Source: Tyto alba (lineage: Eukaryota > Chordata > Aves > Strigiformes > Tytonidae). Taken from it: a DNA stretch of 64,000 bases. The notes below the pieces were generated by a model that did no database searches, was not told the origin of the DNA, and worked only from the letters and a program-made list of their open reading frames with translations. Numbering within the stretch: position 1 is the first letter of the stretch; each line of letters begins with the position of its first letter. The DNA lies in contig NW_024881322.1 in the NCBI RefSeq assembly GCF_018691265.1, forward strand, positions 7,502,001-7,566,000. Direction: 5' to 3'. The position numbers and the translations under genes were made by a program. Shown here one piece after another: positions 39,301 through 54,300 of the stretch.

Positions 39301-42300
39301 TCAGAACTTGAATCACCCTCTCTTTCTCCTCCCAACCTTTCTCGCCTTGGTGGCTCCTGACCCCTACGTCCTGGAGACACCAATAATTCCACATCCTCCT
39401 CTTCTAGGTACCCATACTTAACGCAGTGCTTTCCAATGCTACATGCCAAACACCCCTTTGGCTTCTTTCCCCAATCATTCCCTAAAGGTTAAAACCATAG
39501 GATCACTTGAATTCATACCACAATCCTTTTGCCATTCTGGATGATTTTGCAAGGAAAAGAACAAATCAATGTAAGGTTTCCCTTTCCTCCCATTTCCCTT
39601 CCCTCTGGCAAAACAACGTCAATTGTAACATAGTACTGTACTTCAAAGTTTTATTCTTTGGCCACTTCTCTTGATCTTCTAAAATGTACAGTGGCCACCA
39701 GTGATTACTATATTCAATTAATTGTTTCCTGGGAAGGGGGTCACTTCCAATATCCCTCCAATGTTTTAATATACATCCCAGAGCTGACTTCTTTAAAATA
39801 CCACCCTCGGACCCCTTAGACTGATTAGACCCCACATTAAACAGAATAAACAATTATGCACCCAAAACCTACAACAGTGTCTAACAGAACAAACAAAACC
39901 ACTCATACAAAATAATAATTACAAATGTACATTGGCCAATGCCCTGCAATATCCTAGCTGGCACCTTATGTGCAATCAAGCCTTTTTCCAGCCTTGGCTG
40001 GCACTCTGGGCATCCCCTTAGTAACATCCGAATTAGCCTTCCTTACTGAGTTTCCCTTACTAGCCTAGTCCTGCAGGAATTTTTCCCATCCCGTCTTACA
40101 GACAGGCTTTTCCAGTCTGGATTACCTTCAGTAATGCCTTAAAAAAAACCAAGGGTCTTTCCCCCAAACTCACCAGATCAGGGGATTGGAGGACCTCACC
40201 CGGGAGGTGTTTATCAAGCTTGCCTAGCTCAAGGACCTCTGCAACAGACAACACGTTACAGATGTTCGACAGATTGCTTAAGTTCTTACGCTACTCTAAA
40301 CAATTTTTTTTTCTGCACCCATTTTTCAACATGGACACATGAAGCAGGTGACATAATGATGCTGCTCTAAAAATACAAGCAGAAAGAAACCATAAAAATA
40401 AACTGAAGTTTGATTATTGAAGCCTGAAAAGCTCATTACTTTGTTTGCAATATTTGCCATTATTATTGCCAGATGAAAATCAGTGAGGTGGTTGGTGGTT
40501 TTTGTCTTGTTGGGTTTTGGTTTTGTGGAGTATTTTTTTTCTTGAAAAGCTTAACTCATTATTGCATTATAGTTGGTCGTGTCTCAGTTGTTGGTAGGTT
40601 TGATTGTTTTTTTTGGATTGTTGGTTTTTTTGTTGTTTTTTTTTTTGTAAAGGCTAGAACACGAAAAGATTCTTGAAGAAAAAGCAAGCCTGCAGGATGA
40701 CTATGACAATTTGCAGGAAGTTGCGAAGTTTGAGACAGATCAACTGAAGCAACAACTTGAGGATAGAAAACAAGAAACAGAAGCAATGAAAACTGAGCTT
40801 TGTGTAAGACAATCAAGGATTTTAAAGGACTTTATGCAGTTAGTCATGTAGCCAGATTGCTTAATTCTTGTTATAGTACTGTTGATAATAAATTCCACAG
40901 TAATAATAGGTTTCCTGCTGATTTCATTTGGAAGATGTACCCGGAATATTTTTTAAAACTTAGGCTACAAGAAATGTGCAATAGCATGATGAAGTAGTAG
41001 GTTTTTCAGCTGAAGAAACTGCTCTGGAAATGTTGAGGGAGATGGGTTAATTAGTAAAGGAATAAGAAACTGCTTTGGAAAAGAATCCTGATATCAAAAT
41101 GCTGATGACCCTTCATCTCAGTGCTAGCTCAGACTAGCTTACTTATTCTATCTTTACAAAGCAGCTTCTTAAAAATTTTCATAGTGAATGTGATCTTGTT
41201 AAAATAATCTATGGCTTTTTGTGGTGGATCACTGTCCTGTAATTGGGTTGATACTGTCCTTGAAAGCCTGTCAGACTGCAGTGACTGCAAAACAAGAGTA
41301 AGGTTGCTCAAGGGCTTTTGCAAATGATTTTGCCTGCTTTTCTGCAGTGTACACTGTGCCTGCTCAGCAGGTTTGCTGTACATTTTCCTTTTAGTGTTTA
41401 AAGGAATCCTCACAGATTGAAAATTGTTATTTTAAATTTCTCATAGTCTAATGTCCTGAACTGCTGGTTAGACCCTGAAAAATCCCCCCAAATTAACCCA
41501 CAGTTGAAAATTCAAATTTCTCCCTTTAGAGCCTTGGATATTGAGGAACATTATAGCTATATAAAATCATTATCAGTGGCAGGTGAAAGGAGCGGATCGT
41601 TTACTATGAATAAAAGTTTACTTTTGAACTTTTCCAGGACAAAGCTAAAGATCTGTCTGTTTCCGTTTAAGGTTGGGGGTGGAGACGATGTCAGTCATTT
41701 TAGGAGTTTTAAATCTTTATTTTGGTTTAAATTATTCAAAAGACCTTACATTGTAACTTGAGATAAGAACACATGTTTTGATCCTCTAGAACCTTCTGAA
41801 ACTCCTGAAAACAGAAAAAGAACATAATGAAAAACTAACATTACAACTACAAGAAGACAAAGAAAACAATTCAAAGTAAGTTTTAATTAGTGGTGGGGTT
41901 TATTTTCATCTGAGTCCATTGGTTTTGTCCTATGCTAAGTTTTGTATTCAAATGAGTGTTTATAGAGATATGTTTTTCCCCAACTGCGTGGATATAATTA
42001 CATAATGGGCTTTTTTATTTTATCCAAGTTAGAACAACACTTCATTTTAATGTAGTCAATTAACATGACAAATGTAATTTTGTTAGAAGTTTGGTTCTTC
42101 GTGTCAAAGATAAAGTTCCACTAATGATAGCAGTGTATGGCAAGTAACTAAATTAATAGTCTTTTGTATAGCACTAAGGAGGTGATAGTTTAAAGCACTC
42201 TTCAAAAAAATTAAGTGCAAATAAGAATAAACTTACATGACTTGATTCTTGTTAAAGCTCTCTAATGTTCTGATTATATTTCTCACTAGAAATATGTTTT

Positions 42301-45300
42301 CTTCTTTAGGGAGCTCTTGAAAGTACTTGAAAAAGCACAGGTAGAGAAACCATCCTCTCAAATTGTGACACGGTGTGAGCAGCAGGTACAATATCAGAAT
42401 TTAATGTCTATATCGTGTCCATGGATTTCCTTGTGCATTAATAGCAATTTTATTTCTGGACTGACTGTTCTGTTGATTACCAGCAAAATAAATGTAGAGT
42501 TCTCAAGTTTCAGATTGTATTTTTTAAGCTACTGCTTAATTTTGCTGGTAAGGTAACCAACTCAGTTCCTTTCATTTTCTTTCATGGATTTGTGCTTTAC
42601 AGAACATACTTCAAAAGTATTTAAGTCTCTCCTTCACAATTATTTCTTCTAGGAAGCAAAACTGCAGAAATTGGAACAGGACCTGGCTGCTGCTGAAGAG
42701 ATTATTGTTTCTTTGAAGAAGATGAATGATACCGATAAGGTTTGGGCTTGTATCTGTTACTGTTACCCAGTTTTGTGGGTAACTATGTTCTGTAGTAAAG
42801 TTGAAAGTCTGGAGTCTTGCTATGATACTTAGTAATTCTGTGCTTCTAGGCAATCCTGGCTTCATGCCTGGGTAAATCAAATCCTACCTTTTACTGTTAC
42901 AGAGTTTGTGGGGTGGTAGGAAACTGGTATGCATCCAGAATCAACATGGAGTTGTCTACAGGACAAAAAGTTCAATGCATAAATGATGCATCATTTCCCT
43001 GATGACTAATAGGGCCTTCCAGTCAATGCCATGTTGTAATGGGCTAATAGAAAAGTTAAGAAAGGTGATGTAAGAATGTGACTGTAGCTATCTTAAAGCA
43101 CTTTTACATGAAAAGACTGCTTGAGTGTTTTGAAATCTTAAGTTCCATAGTACAAGCATTTACGCTGTATGTAAAACAGGCATAAGAAATCACATAGTGT
43201 GTTTACCATTCAGCATGATGCAATGACAAGTCTTGCTTCTCTGATGCTAAAACTAAAAATTTGACATCTGTAAGGTCAGAAGACTCTGGTATTGTCAGTG
43301 CAGTGGTGTTTCTTGAATTCACCTTTTTCCATTACAACTGTAGCCTTAAACTATAGTACTTCTCCTATTAGAAACCCATCACAGCTGAAGACTAAATCAG
43401 AGGGCTAGTCTTCCCTTCCAATGAACACGGCAGGTTATTTAATTCTTTCTGTAAGCGTTTAGAACAAAAGCCAATGATTTGAGAACACATTTCCTGTTAC
43501 TCCTTTACGTGTGCATACTGAGGCCTCATTTTCAAATGATTGTTTGAAATTTGGGATTGACAAATTATGTAGATTTTATATATATTTCATTACTGGACCT
43601 TCTTTGGTGTACAATGTATCAGGATTAACTTTTTTATGTTGCAGGAAGTTGTAACTGACTTGATGAGACAGATCCAGGAACTGAGGTCTTCAATTAATCA
43701 TAAAACTGAGACCATAGATGGGCTGACAAGAGAGCTCGAGGATATAAATGTATGTTCTGTCATTTTGAAGGACATGGTATAGTTCTTCAGAAATGGAAGG
43801 CAATGACATGTCTTATCGTGGGTCTCAAACAGCATAACTTGCTGTAGTGTTTTAGAAGGAAACTTCTTTGTTTTGACATGTTGAAATCTGAACATTTTAT
43901 GCCTAAGGCTGTCTTGAAAACTGAACTCTCTCCACATGGTGGGTAAAGAGCAGCATCTCTGAAGGGACCTATTCACATCCTGTAAACTGCACTCAGCTGA
44001 CAGTCACATTTTGATTTTCTCAGAAATTGGCAATTTAAGACCTCAACAATTGAAGCTGAGTTGTAAATTTGTTTTTGAGGGAGTGAATTTTTATGTTGCT
44101 GATACTACTGTGTTCTACATCTGAAAACAAGTACAAAGAACTAAAACCATGTATTTTAATAACTATTAATAAATACAATGCATCTTCTTTCTTAAAATAG
44201 GTCTGGTTTACAAACTAATAGAGCAACCCACAGAATGCTTTAGATAATGTGTATATATGAACTATGAACTCAAAAGGTCCTACAGAAAAAATGTTAATGA
44301 GACAGATTTCTACATATGGTTGATTTTAAAAATGGTTTTAGTGTTTAATACATACTGTGGTGGTCAATACCTATTAAATTAAGAATTCTTTTCCATTGTT
44401 CTGACAACTCATTTCTAATTACATTTTTTGTACAATTTAACAAGTATGATATATCATTCTGATTTTAGTTATTGACACATTTTAAATGTTTGTAGTTGTC
44501 ATTGTAAGATTTGCATTATGTTTGCCAACTTTCTTTAACATGTTTCCCTAAAATATTGTAAAATGTAACAATACTTTTTGTAGTGCAAGTATAATCTTGT
44601 CCTGGCTGCAAAAGAAGAAAGCAAAAAAACCATAGAGGATCAGGAAAAGAAGATTGAAGAACTGCGAGAAGCCGTGGAGAGAAAACAAATAGCCGATAAC
44701 ATTGAGGTAAAGACATTAATGTTGGTGTATTATGATTATTTGTTCAACAGACCAGTTGGATATGGTTTTGCTTAAAATACTTGTGTAAAACTTAACCTCA
44801 TTTTAGTTCAAACTATAGCTAGTTAAGATGTTCCTAAAGGAATTTTTCATGAGATACCTGACAAATTCCGTTAAATTATCACATTACTTGACATAAATAT
44901 TTTATAAGCTACTTCATAAAAAACAACGCTAAAAGCCTGGTTTAGTTTTGTTAAGGCCACTAAGGAATCGTCAACTGAATTTAATGGCAGCATTAGATGA
45001 TGAAGCTGAGAAATTAAAATAGGTAGAAGAATATACTATGTTTAACATTATCTCTCCCCGCACTGCTACTATATTCAGTAACATCTTTTCTTTACTCGTA
45101 ATTTTAACTAAAAGCTCCACCTGCTGGAAACAGATTTAGGATGCATTGTTGATTTAACTGCAGTTTTGCTTTTTAAAATGATATCTTTAACTCTGTCTTT
45201 CCCGTTACGGCTGTCACCATTATTTTGGTGAATATGTCTATCAGTCAAAACCACCAGCCTCTCATTACAAGTAATTTCTACAACATCATCTGTCATATTA

Positions 45301-48300
45301 GATATGCTTAGTCCAATCATGTAGCATCAATAAAGTCTTCCAGAGTAGTGTTTGCTTCTCAAAAACCATTGTTAAACAGATTTCTACTATGTTTAATAGA
45401 CAGACCATTTTCATTAATGATCATACCTAAATTTGTCATTGTGGAACCCAAACCTGAGTCATTTTCCAAATGGATCACTGATTTATTTTTTTCTAAACTG
45501 AAGTACGAATTCTTACTAACATGTTATCCTTGGGTGTATCTGGCTCCTGATAAAATCATGGGTTTTCTCCTTGATTTTGTATATCAGTTACTAATTTTCT
45601 TCATGCTTTCTTGACTGGACAAGATCTACTAATCCAAGGTGTCATTTAAAATACTAAGTACTGTTTCTCCTTCTAGAGACACACATTGTGTAGGTATGAT
45701 GCCCTATCAGATAGGGTTGGGAGTCTAGACCCTAGAATAAATCCAGAGGTATCTACAGAATAGCATTGCACTAAAAAATCTGCAATCACTAATTCAGTAT
45801 GGATTAAAATCTGTACATTCTTTTTTGGCTTCTTATTTAAAGAATTATATCTCTTTTTAAGTATACATTATACTTTAAAATAGTGGTTGATTCCAAATAC
45901 CTCCCACAAGTATCTTAACTGTAACTATACTGTGGGGAAGTTCTCATTTTTGTTCTGCAGCAAAGACAATGGATATGGAAAACATGCTAAAATAAGAACT
46001 TTATAGATGAATGCTTGCTACATTTCATCATGAAAAAGTGGAGGGAAAAGGGAATGCTTGTAGCTGTTAGCACTCTTAGCAACAATGACAAAACATCTCG
46101 AAACTGCTTTAGAGTAACTTGTAACATTTCTTTCTTTATTCATCCAATGACCTGAAAATAGAGAGACCTTCTGTGTGAAGACTTGCATCATACCACTGAT
46201 CAGCTGATAAGGCTGACAGAGGCCTCTAAGAAACATGATTTGTTGCTTCAATGTGCACAGGAAGACATAACAAAGAAAGACGCTCTAATCCAGGAACTCA
46301 GGGAACGGGTAAAACAAGGAAACTCTTCTGATAATTAGCTCCTTGGGAGGGAGCTGTTGTTAATTGTAGCTTCTGGAAAAGGTTTTACTTGTAACTTTAA
46401 AGCATCTTGCGTGCAGTATTCTTGGTGAAGCGCAATGCTTCTTCCTGTAAAAGCAAAGTAGTAGTTCAAAAGCTTCTGCACAAAGGCTAGATAACTTTTA
46501 AATACTTTGGAAGTGGTGTCCAGAGATCATGAAAATGTTTACTCTGAAAGCAGAATAAAATTATCAGTACCTATAATAACAGAGCAACCTGAAGTTACAA
46601 GCAGTGTAACCTAGGGGATTACTACTTCTTCTGCTTAACACTTCTCCGCAAACAATATCATTATGCTATGGAGACTACTGTTGAGCTCTATAAATTATGC
46701 AGTCTGAGTGTGATTTGGAGCTTTTGCAGACCAAATAGCTATGTTAAGCCTTTGTATAAATTTTAGCTCTAGTTGTCCCAGCTGTCATAGTGCTAAGTAA
46801 TATATTTGTGTTGGCAAAAACTCATAAGTTAAGTTACTTTTGGAAAGAAGAGTTCTTTTGTCATGTTAGCATATTCTCTTTGGGGAAACTGATTAAATCT
46901 ATACCGGTAAAATCTTTGTTTGTATTAAATCATGATTTGACCAGTAATGTTTGCCAACAAAGTTCATCACAGTTTTTCTGTGCTAGCAACCCCTTTCAAA
47001 GGTAGATTGTGTTAGCAAGATGAAGAAATAAAATACTAACAAGAACAAAATTCAGATTAACTACACAGTATACAGTGGATAATGCATATATGCTTTCAAG
47101 AAATGCTTGTTACATGCACCTATGAATGATTAATAGTTATTCGGTAAATATAGGAAACAGTAATGAAAGTGAAGTCTACAGTAATCTAAAATAACTTGTG
47201 GTGTAGTTACGGTTGCTCAAAATAGAGATCTGGCTGCTGTTTTCTATAATATTTTGTGTGTATTATGAGCTAATTTAATTCTAATTGGGGTTTCTAATAG
47301 TTGGACAAAATGACAGAAGAACTGGAGAAGAGGAAGAATGAATATGAACTAAAAATGAAGCAAATAGATTGCTTTGTGGACTCATCTTCAATAACATTTC
47401 CTCAGGTATGGCGTTTGTGAGAGAAACACTTTAATTGTAATGACTGTTAAAACTCATTGAAAAGGACTAATAAACTTTACAGCATGGCTTCAGGCTGGGT
47501 CCAGAAATGACAATGTATTGAGAATGGTTAAATCACATTCACCTTGTTTGTAACTTAAATGTATTATTGATTTGTCTGCCAGGAATTTATTAACATATCT
47601 CTCCAATTAAGCATTAAAACATGTAACCAATACATAGGGGAAACAGTACTAATAGCTTGTGGGTTTTGTTTCTTTTAACTTGCCAGTGTCCAAAAACTCC
47701 CCCTAATTTTGATGTGAATTTGGCAAAGCTCTTGGAAACTCATGAGCAAGAAATAGCTGATCGGAGGGCTTCTGCAATAAACCTGGAGCACCTTGTACAT
47801 GAACTGAATGAAGAACGAAGAGCTAAAAACGATGAAATTCTAAGGCTGAAGGTACTATGAGTTAATCTCTACAAGCAATTTGTAAGGTTAAAATCAAATG
47901 GAATAGAGAGTTCGGATTTCTAATGAGCTCTGTTTAGTGGTCTGTCCATTAAAGCAGGAAGGAAGTTCTTGGTCTTCTCTTTACCTAGGCTGGTAACAAG
48001 TGGTGACAACTTGCTTGATGTCCATGTTTTCCCAAGGACTGAGTTGGTTTGTGTTCATGAATATCAAATGATAACATGATTTTTGCTCATGAAGCTGTTC
48101 CAATTTATTCTAAACCAAGTTTCTAATGAAACTGTAAAGGGAAGGGTGATGCAGATCTTTTCCAGAGAACTGTGCTTGTTTTCTGAGAAATAGTTTTGTC
48201 TTACTTTATTCAAAAAGTATGTTCAACTGGAAATGAAAACATGAATTGCAATTTTGTCTTCAAATAAAATGTTTCTAATATCACTTGCTTAGGAACAGTT

Positions 48301-51300
48301 AAATGATTTGGAGACCTTGCGGCTGGAAATGCAGATATTGGTAGAGAACAACAGGAATTTACAGAGCCTTGCAGAAGCTCAGAGACTAAGCAAGAACAGG
48401 TAAAGTAAAATAAAACAAGAAAGACCTGTCTTAACTTGAAGCAATTAAGATAAATAATTTTACAGTTTTTATTTTAAATATAACCTAACATATTGTTTTT
48501 ATAATTCGACTGACTCATCATTTTCTGTGAAAATTGTCTGCTGGCTTGTAAACTTCATTGCCTTCAAATCTCAAAGTCTTAAATACAATGAAGTTTTATG
48601 AAGGAAGTAGAAATAGAATGTAATATTACATGCATAGCCATTTCTGTGTATTTTGTACTGCCATATCACTTGTGTAGTTATGGATTCAGTACATAGGAAA
48701 TGTCCAAATGAATGAAACACAAGTTTTAACATAGACATAAATGGAATCAGTTCTTGTGTTTTTGAGGGTAAGGAATGAACTTCCTCTGAAAAGATGGTAT
48801 GCTGCTGTATACCTCAGATTGGAGATATCCCAAAGTTTGTTTCGAACTGTAATCTGTACAGCTTCGTTTTGGACAGAAAATACTTTTTATGGCTTATCTT
48901 TCTTTGTTTTTTCTTTGTTTTCAATATTGTAAAGAATTAAATAACTTGCTGGTTTACAACTTGTGAAAATGTATCTTAACAGGCAGCAAATAATTCTGTT
49001 GATATTTAATGACAATTCATTCTTATGGGGCAATTTAGTAAGCAGTAAATTAATGCTAGGTAGGAGTTTAAATTTTTTTTTTTTTTTTTGCCTTTTAAAT
49101 GTATAAAAAAATATTTTCCAGAACTTTTATGTCTTTTCAATGAAGTATCAGTGTTGTCAGTTTTAGAACTGACTTCTTGGTAAGATGAACATTTAATGTA
49201 AAAGAGGACTATTAAATCTGGAAAATTAAGTATTCTGATTAGAAGAAGCTATAATTACATATGTCTATGCAACTCCAATTTGTCCTTGCATTATAAGTAT
49301 TATAAGTAATCTTCAATTATGAAAGTATTCATTTGTGGAAAACATTCTGTGCACAAGGTGGGACAGATCAAGTGGGATACTGAATGATGATGATGATGTC
49401 TGTAGGGCCTTCTGCTTAGTTTGCAGCAAACATTTGAAAGTGTGTTGTGAATTGAATTAGGAATCACAAAACAAAACCAGAAACAAAACAAACAAACAAC
49501 AAACAAACAATAAAACAAAAGGAAAAAAAAAAGTGGTTACCATGCCATGGAAAGCTGGATTCTGTGGCTTTGTTTTTCACACAGTTTGAAGTAGGTTACT
49601 TGGACCCAGTTTTTCACAGAAAAGCATTACTTTTCTGTTCCTCACTTGCTAGATTCCCAGCTTGGGACCTGGGGATATAATTTGGATATGCATTAACAAT
49701 TCCCAGCTGCTGTTAGTTGATAGGAGTTGTGGTCTGAATAGACCAAAGGCTAATAATATACTGCATGCTCTTTGAAAAATCAGGTTTAGATACTTCAGGT
49801 GGGGATATTCCCAGCAGACCTGTCCCTTGTATGTTATGGGAGCAGCTGATAGCAGCAGCAGGTGGCAATCTTTTGTGTGGCCCAGTGATAGAGAGAGCAA
49901 GGTGATTTGATCACTGGTGTCACATGGGACAAAGTAATAAGATGTGACACCTTGGACTGCATTGGGGGATGTTTGAGACTACAGAATGAGACCAGGTGCC
50001 TGCTCTCTTTCAGTATTTAGTGTTAGGGCAGGGAAGAGTGAGCTGTGCAGGAAAGGTCAGCCTTCACCTCTAACACTACGCTGGGGCGGGCTCAGTTCAA
50101 TACTTTGGAGCTGGTACAGGCTGAATAGTACTAGAATTTGAAAGGTTCAATCATAACCAATGGTTTTAAAGTTCATGTCGGTATCCACTGACAATAAATA
50201 AACAAAGTATGTTGCAGTTTTGTCCATTTATAAACTACATGAATCTGGGTGGATTTTGGAAGTGGGTGGTAACAAAATTTAACAAGGAAACTATTATTTT
50301 AGTTCTCAGAAGTTGTTAGACTACTTAATCTGGCATTTAAGTAACATTAACAAAAAAAACACCCACACGTACACACACTTACTCTCTCAGACTGAGGCTG
50401 TTTATATCAGAAATGAGAAATAAATCACCCTAGCCTATGTTGACAAGGATTTTAAGTTACTGAAAATAGTGATCTCTTTTTGTAACTTGATTTGATTATA
50501 ACTGTTAATCAATGAAATTCTTCCCTTATGGCACACTACAAGAATGAAGTGGTCCCAATGGTGTGTTGGCTTGGGGATTATTTTAATTTTTATGGTGTTT
50601 GCTTACTTCCATACAATGTCATGTTTATTGGAAACTATTTTGTTAGGTTTTTAAGTCTTCTGAATAGAAAAATCTTTTACCTTATTAACTTGGCACGACC
50701 ACTGAACAACGATCTTGTAGGAAGGAGTTGCTTTCCGCAGTCTATATGCACATGAGCATCGTGAACTAATAAAACCCCCAAGCTGTCTAAAATACAGTTG
50801 CATGGTAATTACATTTTTAATTGTTTTCATTAAAACATTAGTGTCTCTATACTCTATCAAAGGAAAATGTGGTGTTCTTGGAATATAAAAGTGTAAACCC
50901 TTCCAGAGTTGTTTCACGATCTTCAGCATTCTGGGTACAAACACGTGTCAACACAACTACACACATTTACTGGTTTAACCTGAATAATATGTTTTTACAA
51001 CTGGTTTCCTTTTGTGAGAAACTTTCCTTACTCTTGGATTTCCTAGTGATCAGAAACATCCTGGTGTTCAGTACTTCAAAAAGAAAGAGGAGGAGATTGC
51101 TGAAGAAAGACTTGCCAAGGTATATTACCATTATGTCAGTTGCTGTTTCCCTGCATGTTTTCTTCATTTTCATGGCAGTGAAACACTGTTTTCTAGTGAA
51201 TTCTAACAGATACAGCCTGATAATTATCTCAAGGTTTCTATCTTGGTCTAACACCAATCAACTGGGTGCCAGATTGCCCAGTCAGCAAAAACAGATTCAG

Positions 51301-54300
51301 ATCACTAAATCTGACACACCTCCACAGAGTTGGGAGGTGAAGATTGGGTCACTTGCTAATGTCAAGGCTCTGCCAAAGGGACGTTAATGTCACAGTGGAA
51401 GTTGCAGTGGACCTCCCAGACAGAACCACCCCCTGTTAGAGTTCTGATGTGTATGAATGAGTTGAGATACTTCTGTGGGTCAATTGTGCTTTGCATATAG
51501 CAAAGAAATGAACTTATAGTGAATATTAGATGTGAGATACTGGGCAGGAGGACAATTTTGGTAGAATCTGGAATGAGATATGTAGCATCTATTAAGTGAC
51601 AAATAATTTTAAATATATATATATGTGTATATTAAACATTAAGAATGTAACCAATGTTTTTTAACTTTTACAGAATAAAGCAAAGGAGGAGATGCTGAAA
51701 ATCAAAGCAGAGTAAGTTTTAAATATTGTTCATTGAACTGGAGATTTGTATTAAACTCATTAATACTAAAAAGGTATATTTAAGCAACAGAAGTTCAAGA
51801 TCTGCAACTATAAAAGATGTAATATGGAAATGTTGTTTACATTTCTAAAAGACACATTGAGTTCTTACTCTTTCTCATCAGTAGATGGTAGTAGTACCTA
51901 TTACTACATGTTTCTAAACGGGTAGCATTATATCAGGACAATACTCTGAAATAGGTGGAGCCATAGAAGAACTTAAATTGGAAGGGACACTTTGAATTGT
52001 TTAAAATGACCTATGTTTTGAATTCTTTTATATGCAGTGAATTCTAAGCATATTCCTTTTCAAATTAAGTTGAAATATTGTTCATTTCTTTATTAATATC
52101 ATATTTTGTAATTTTTACCTTAATCTGATTCTTTGCTTTTTTTATGCTATTTGTTTAAACTTTTGCACTTCAGCTTGAATAAATAAAATTGTTTATTATT
52201 AGGGGATTCCTACATTGTGTTTGCACTATTGTGCAAGTAGTCCTCAAAACTCAAGTGTTTTCCACCTTGGATGGATAGTAGTAAAGAAATAAAATACTGA
52301 ATTAGTAGATAAAAATTACTTTGAAAAAATTGCTCCTGTTATTCTTTTCCTAATCTGTATTGCTTCAGGATTCATCGTAGCTAAATCTCCTAATATCGGA
52401 GTTATTTACATTTAATGGAACGCTTTCTATGTAGGTAACTTTTAAGGATGAAGATAGTTTTATGCACACAGTCATTTCAAAAGTAATTTATATTAAGTTT
52501 TCAAGAAACCCTAGTCTTGATTGGAGGTTATTTTGCTATTCAATGTGTTTGTTTTTCATACCTCTTTGGTCTTTGAGTTAGGCTTTAATAGTGCTACAAT
52601 GTCTGATACAAACAAATAATGTGCAAAGAGGAAAAAGATTCTTTTGTCAATAAGAAAATGTCTTGACAAATGCAGCAAGGTAATACTGTTTTCATATATT
52701 AGGTCTTAAACACTAGGCTTCAATGAAACAAAATTGATGACAAAAATATTTTAAGCAGTATTTGAATAGACATGCAAAATTACTAAAGTTCCATATAATT
52801 GGTAGACAGGCTGCAAAGTTTGATGGCATGGTTTAATATTCTGTGAACCTGACAGAATTAAAACATTTTCATCAGACAAGACTTCTATCTAAAGTGGTGA
52901 TTCTTCTGTTACCAGGCCAAGCATGCTCAGACCATCTCTGAGCTGTTCAGAGATGTTTCTGAGAAACAAGGCTATTAGGGAAAAGCCAGATACAAACAAG
53001 CAATTTAGGGGACACTTAAAGAGCAGCAGAGTTCATCTGGCAAATATACGTGCCTTAGATGAATTACTTCTAAGTGTTCTCGTAGGTGAAGCTTCTGTTC
53101 TCTTTCATGGGTGGAGTTACACGTCCTGGATTGGAAACAGCACAGTTGTCAAAAAGAAGAGCAACTCCAAAACGCTGTCTACTTAAGAGATATTATCAAA
53201 CACAAGAGCTGTGAAGCAGAATTAAATTCTTCCTTCTCTTAGCACTGAGTTCTAGGGAAAATACATTGTCTCAGAAGGATACTTTTAAAGGAGCCTGCCT
53301 CCATGTCCAGCGCTGACTTAGTAACTCAATTGTATGCCATTTATGTTGTGTTTTAATATTTTTTGATTCTCTTATGTTGGCAGGTTAGAAGAGACCAAAA
53401 ATATCCTCAAAATCAAAGAGAACACTTGTCTTGAAATGACACTGGAGATGGAACGAACAAGAGCTTTGGAGCTGAAAGCATTTAATGAAAAAGAAGAAAT
53501 TAGATCAAAACTGGAAGAAATGTACGAAGAGAGAGACAGAATTGGAAAGGTTATATAACTTTTTTTGTCATCTTTACAGTAGAATCTTATTCAGCAGAGG
53601 TAGAACTGTTGCCAATTGGGCAATATTCTGAATTAATTAGCAATCAAAGACTGCCTCTGAAAATGTTTTGTCTTTGCAGTTTAGTTGTATTTGTAATGCT
53701 GTTTCCTGCACTGGTGGAACTCTGGGTACGGAGATCATTGTTGTAATTCATAATTCAAATCAAATGGTGCTTTTTTGCCCTTTGGAGGGATCTAATGTAG
53801 TACCTAAGGAGACATAAGACAAATATGTATTTCCTCAATGAACAAACTCTTGCATCATATGTTACAATAAACATGTTAGTATGTTAATAGTTCTAAAGAA
53901 GCTATTTCTTCTTCTGAGAAGGAGAGGCTTCAGTTAAGAGGTACACAATGTATTTATTAATTACAGGAAATGGGTTTGCTGAGGAAGCAAGTTGACTTTC
54001 TTGCAGAGGAGAATGGAAAATTACTTGGTCATCAAAATCTAAACCAGAAGATTCAGTATCTTGTGAAACTGAAGAAAGATTACACTAAACTTGCTGAGGT
54101 AAGTTGCAGAGTAGAATACAGATGAAGTAATGGCCTGACATAGAAGAGAGCTGAGATTTGAGGAGAAAACTAAAATTCTTGCTCTTCTGTTGGAGAGGAG
54201 TAGATGGATATCTGATTTTATGCAGTTGTGTAGGTCGTGGCTGGTCTGTCTCCTCACAAGCCCCAGGCAAGAATCACCCCATGTTATTTCCTCAAGAACA

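Larger units (their letters stand above)
35565..40331 (-). mobile_element. class-I (gammaretrovirus-like) endogenous retrovirus, antisense in KIF15 intron 20
   Basis: A 4.8-kb provirus remnant reading opposite to KIF15. From its 5' end (right) it has an LTR-like copy, a leader, a gag remnant (about 39853-38870), a deletion junction with an AT-rich tandem repeat, then RT, RNase H and integrase remnants (38750-36200). A polypurine tract and a second LTR-like copy end it at the left. RT phrases such as [13 protein letters not shown] and the RNase H phrase [19 protein letters not shown] place it with gammaretrovirus-like class I. Nucleocapsid, protease and env are not seen. Frameshifts and stops are spread throughout. 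No clear target duplication was found, so the outer edges are approximate. Confidence 0.88.
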
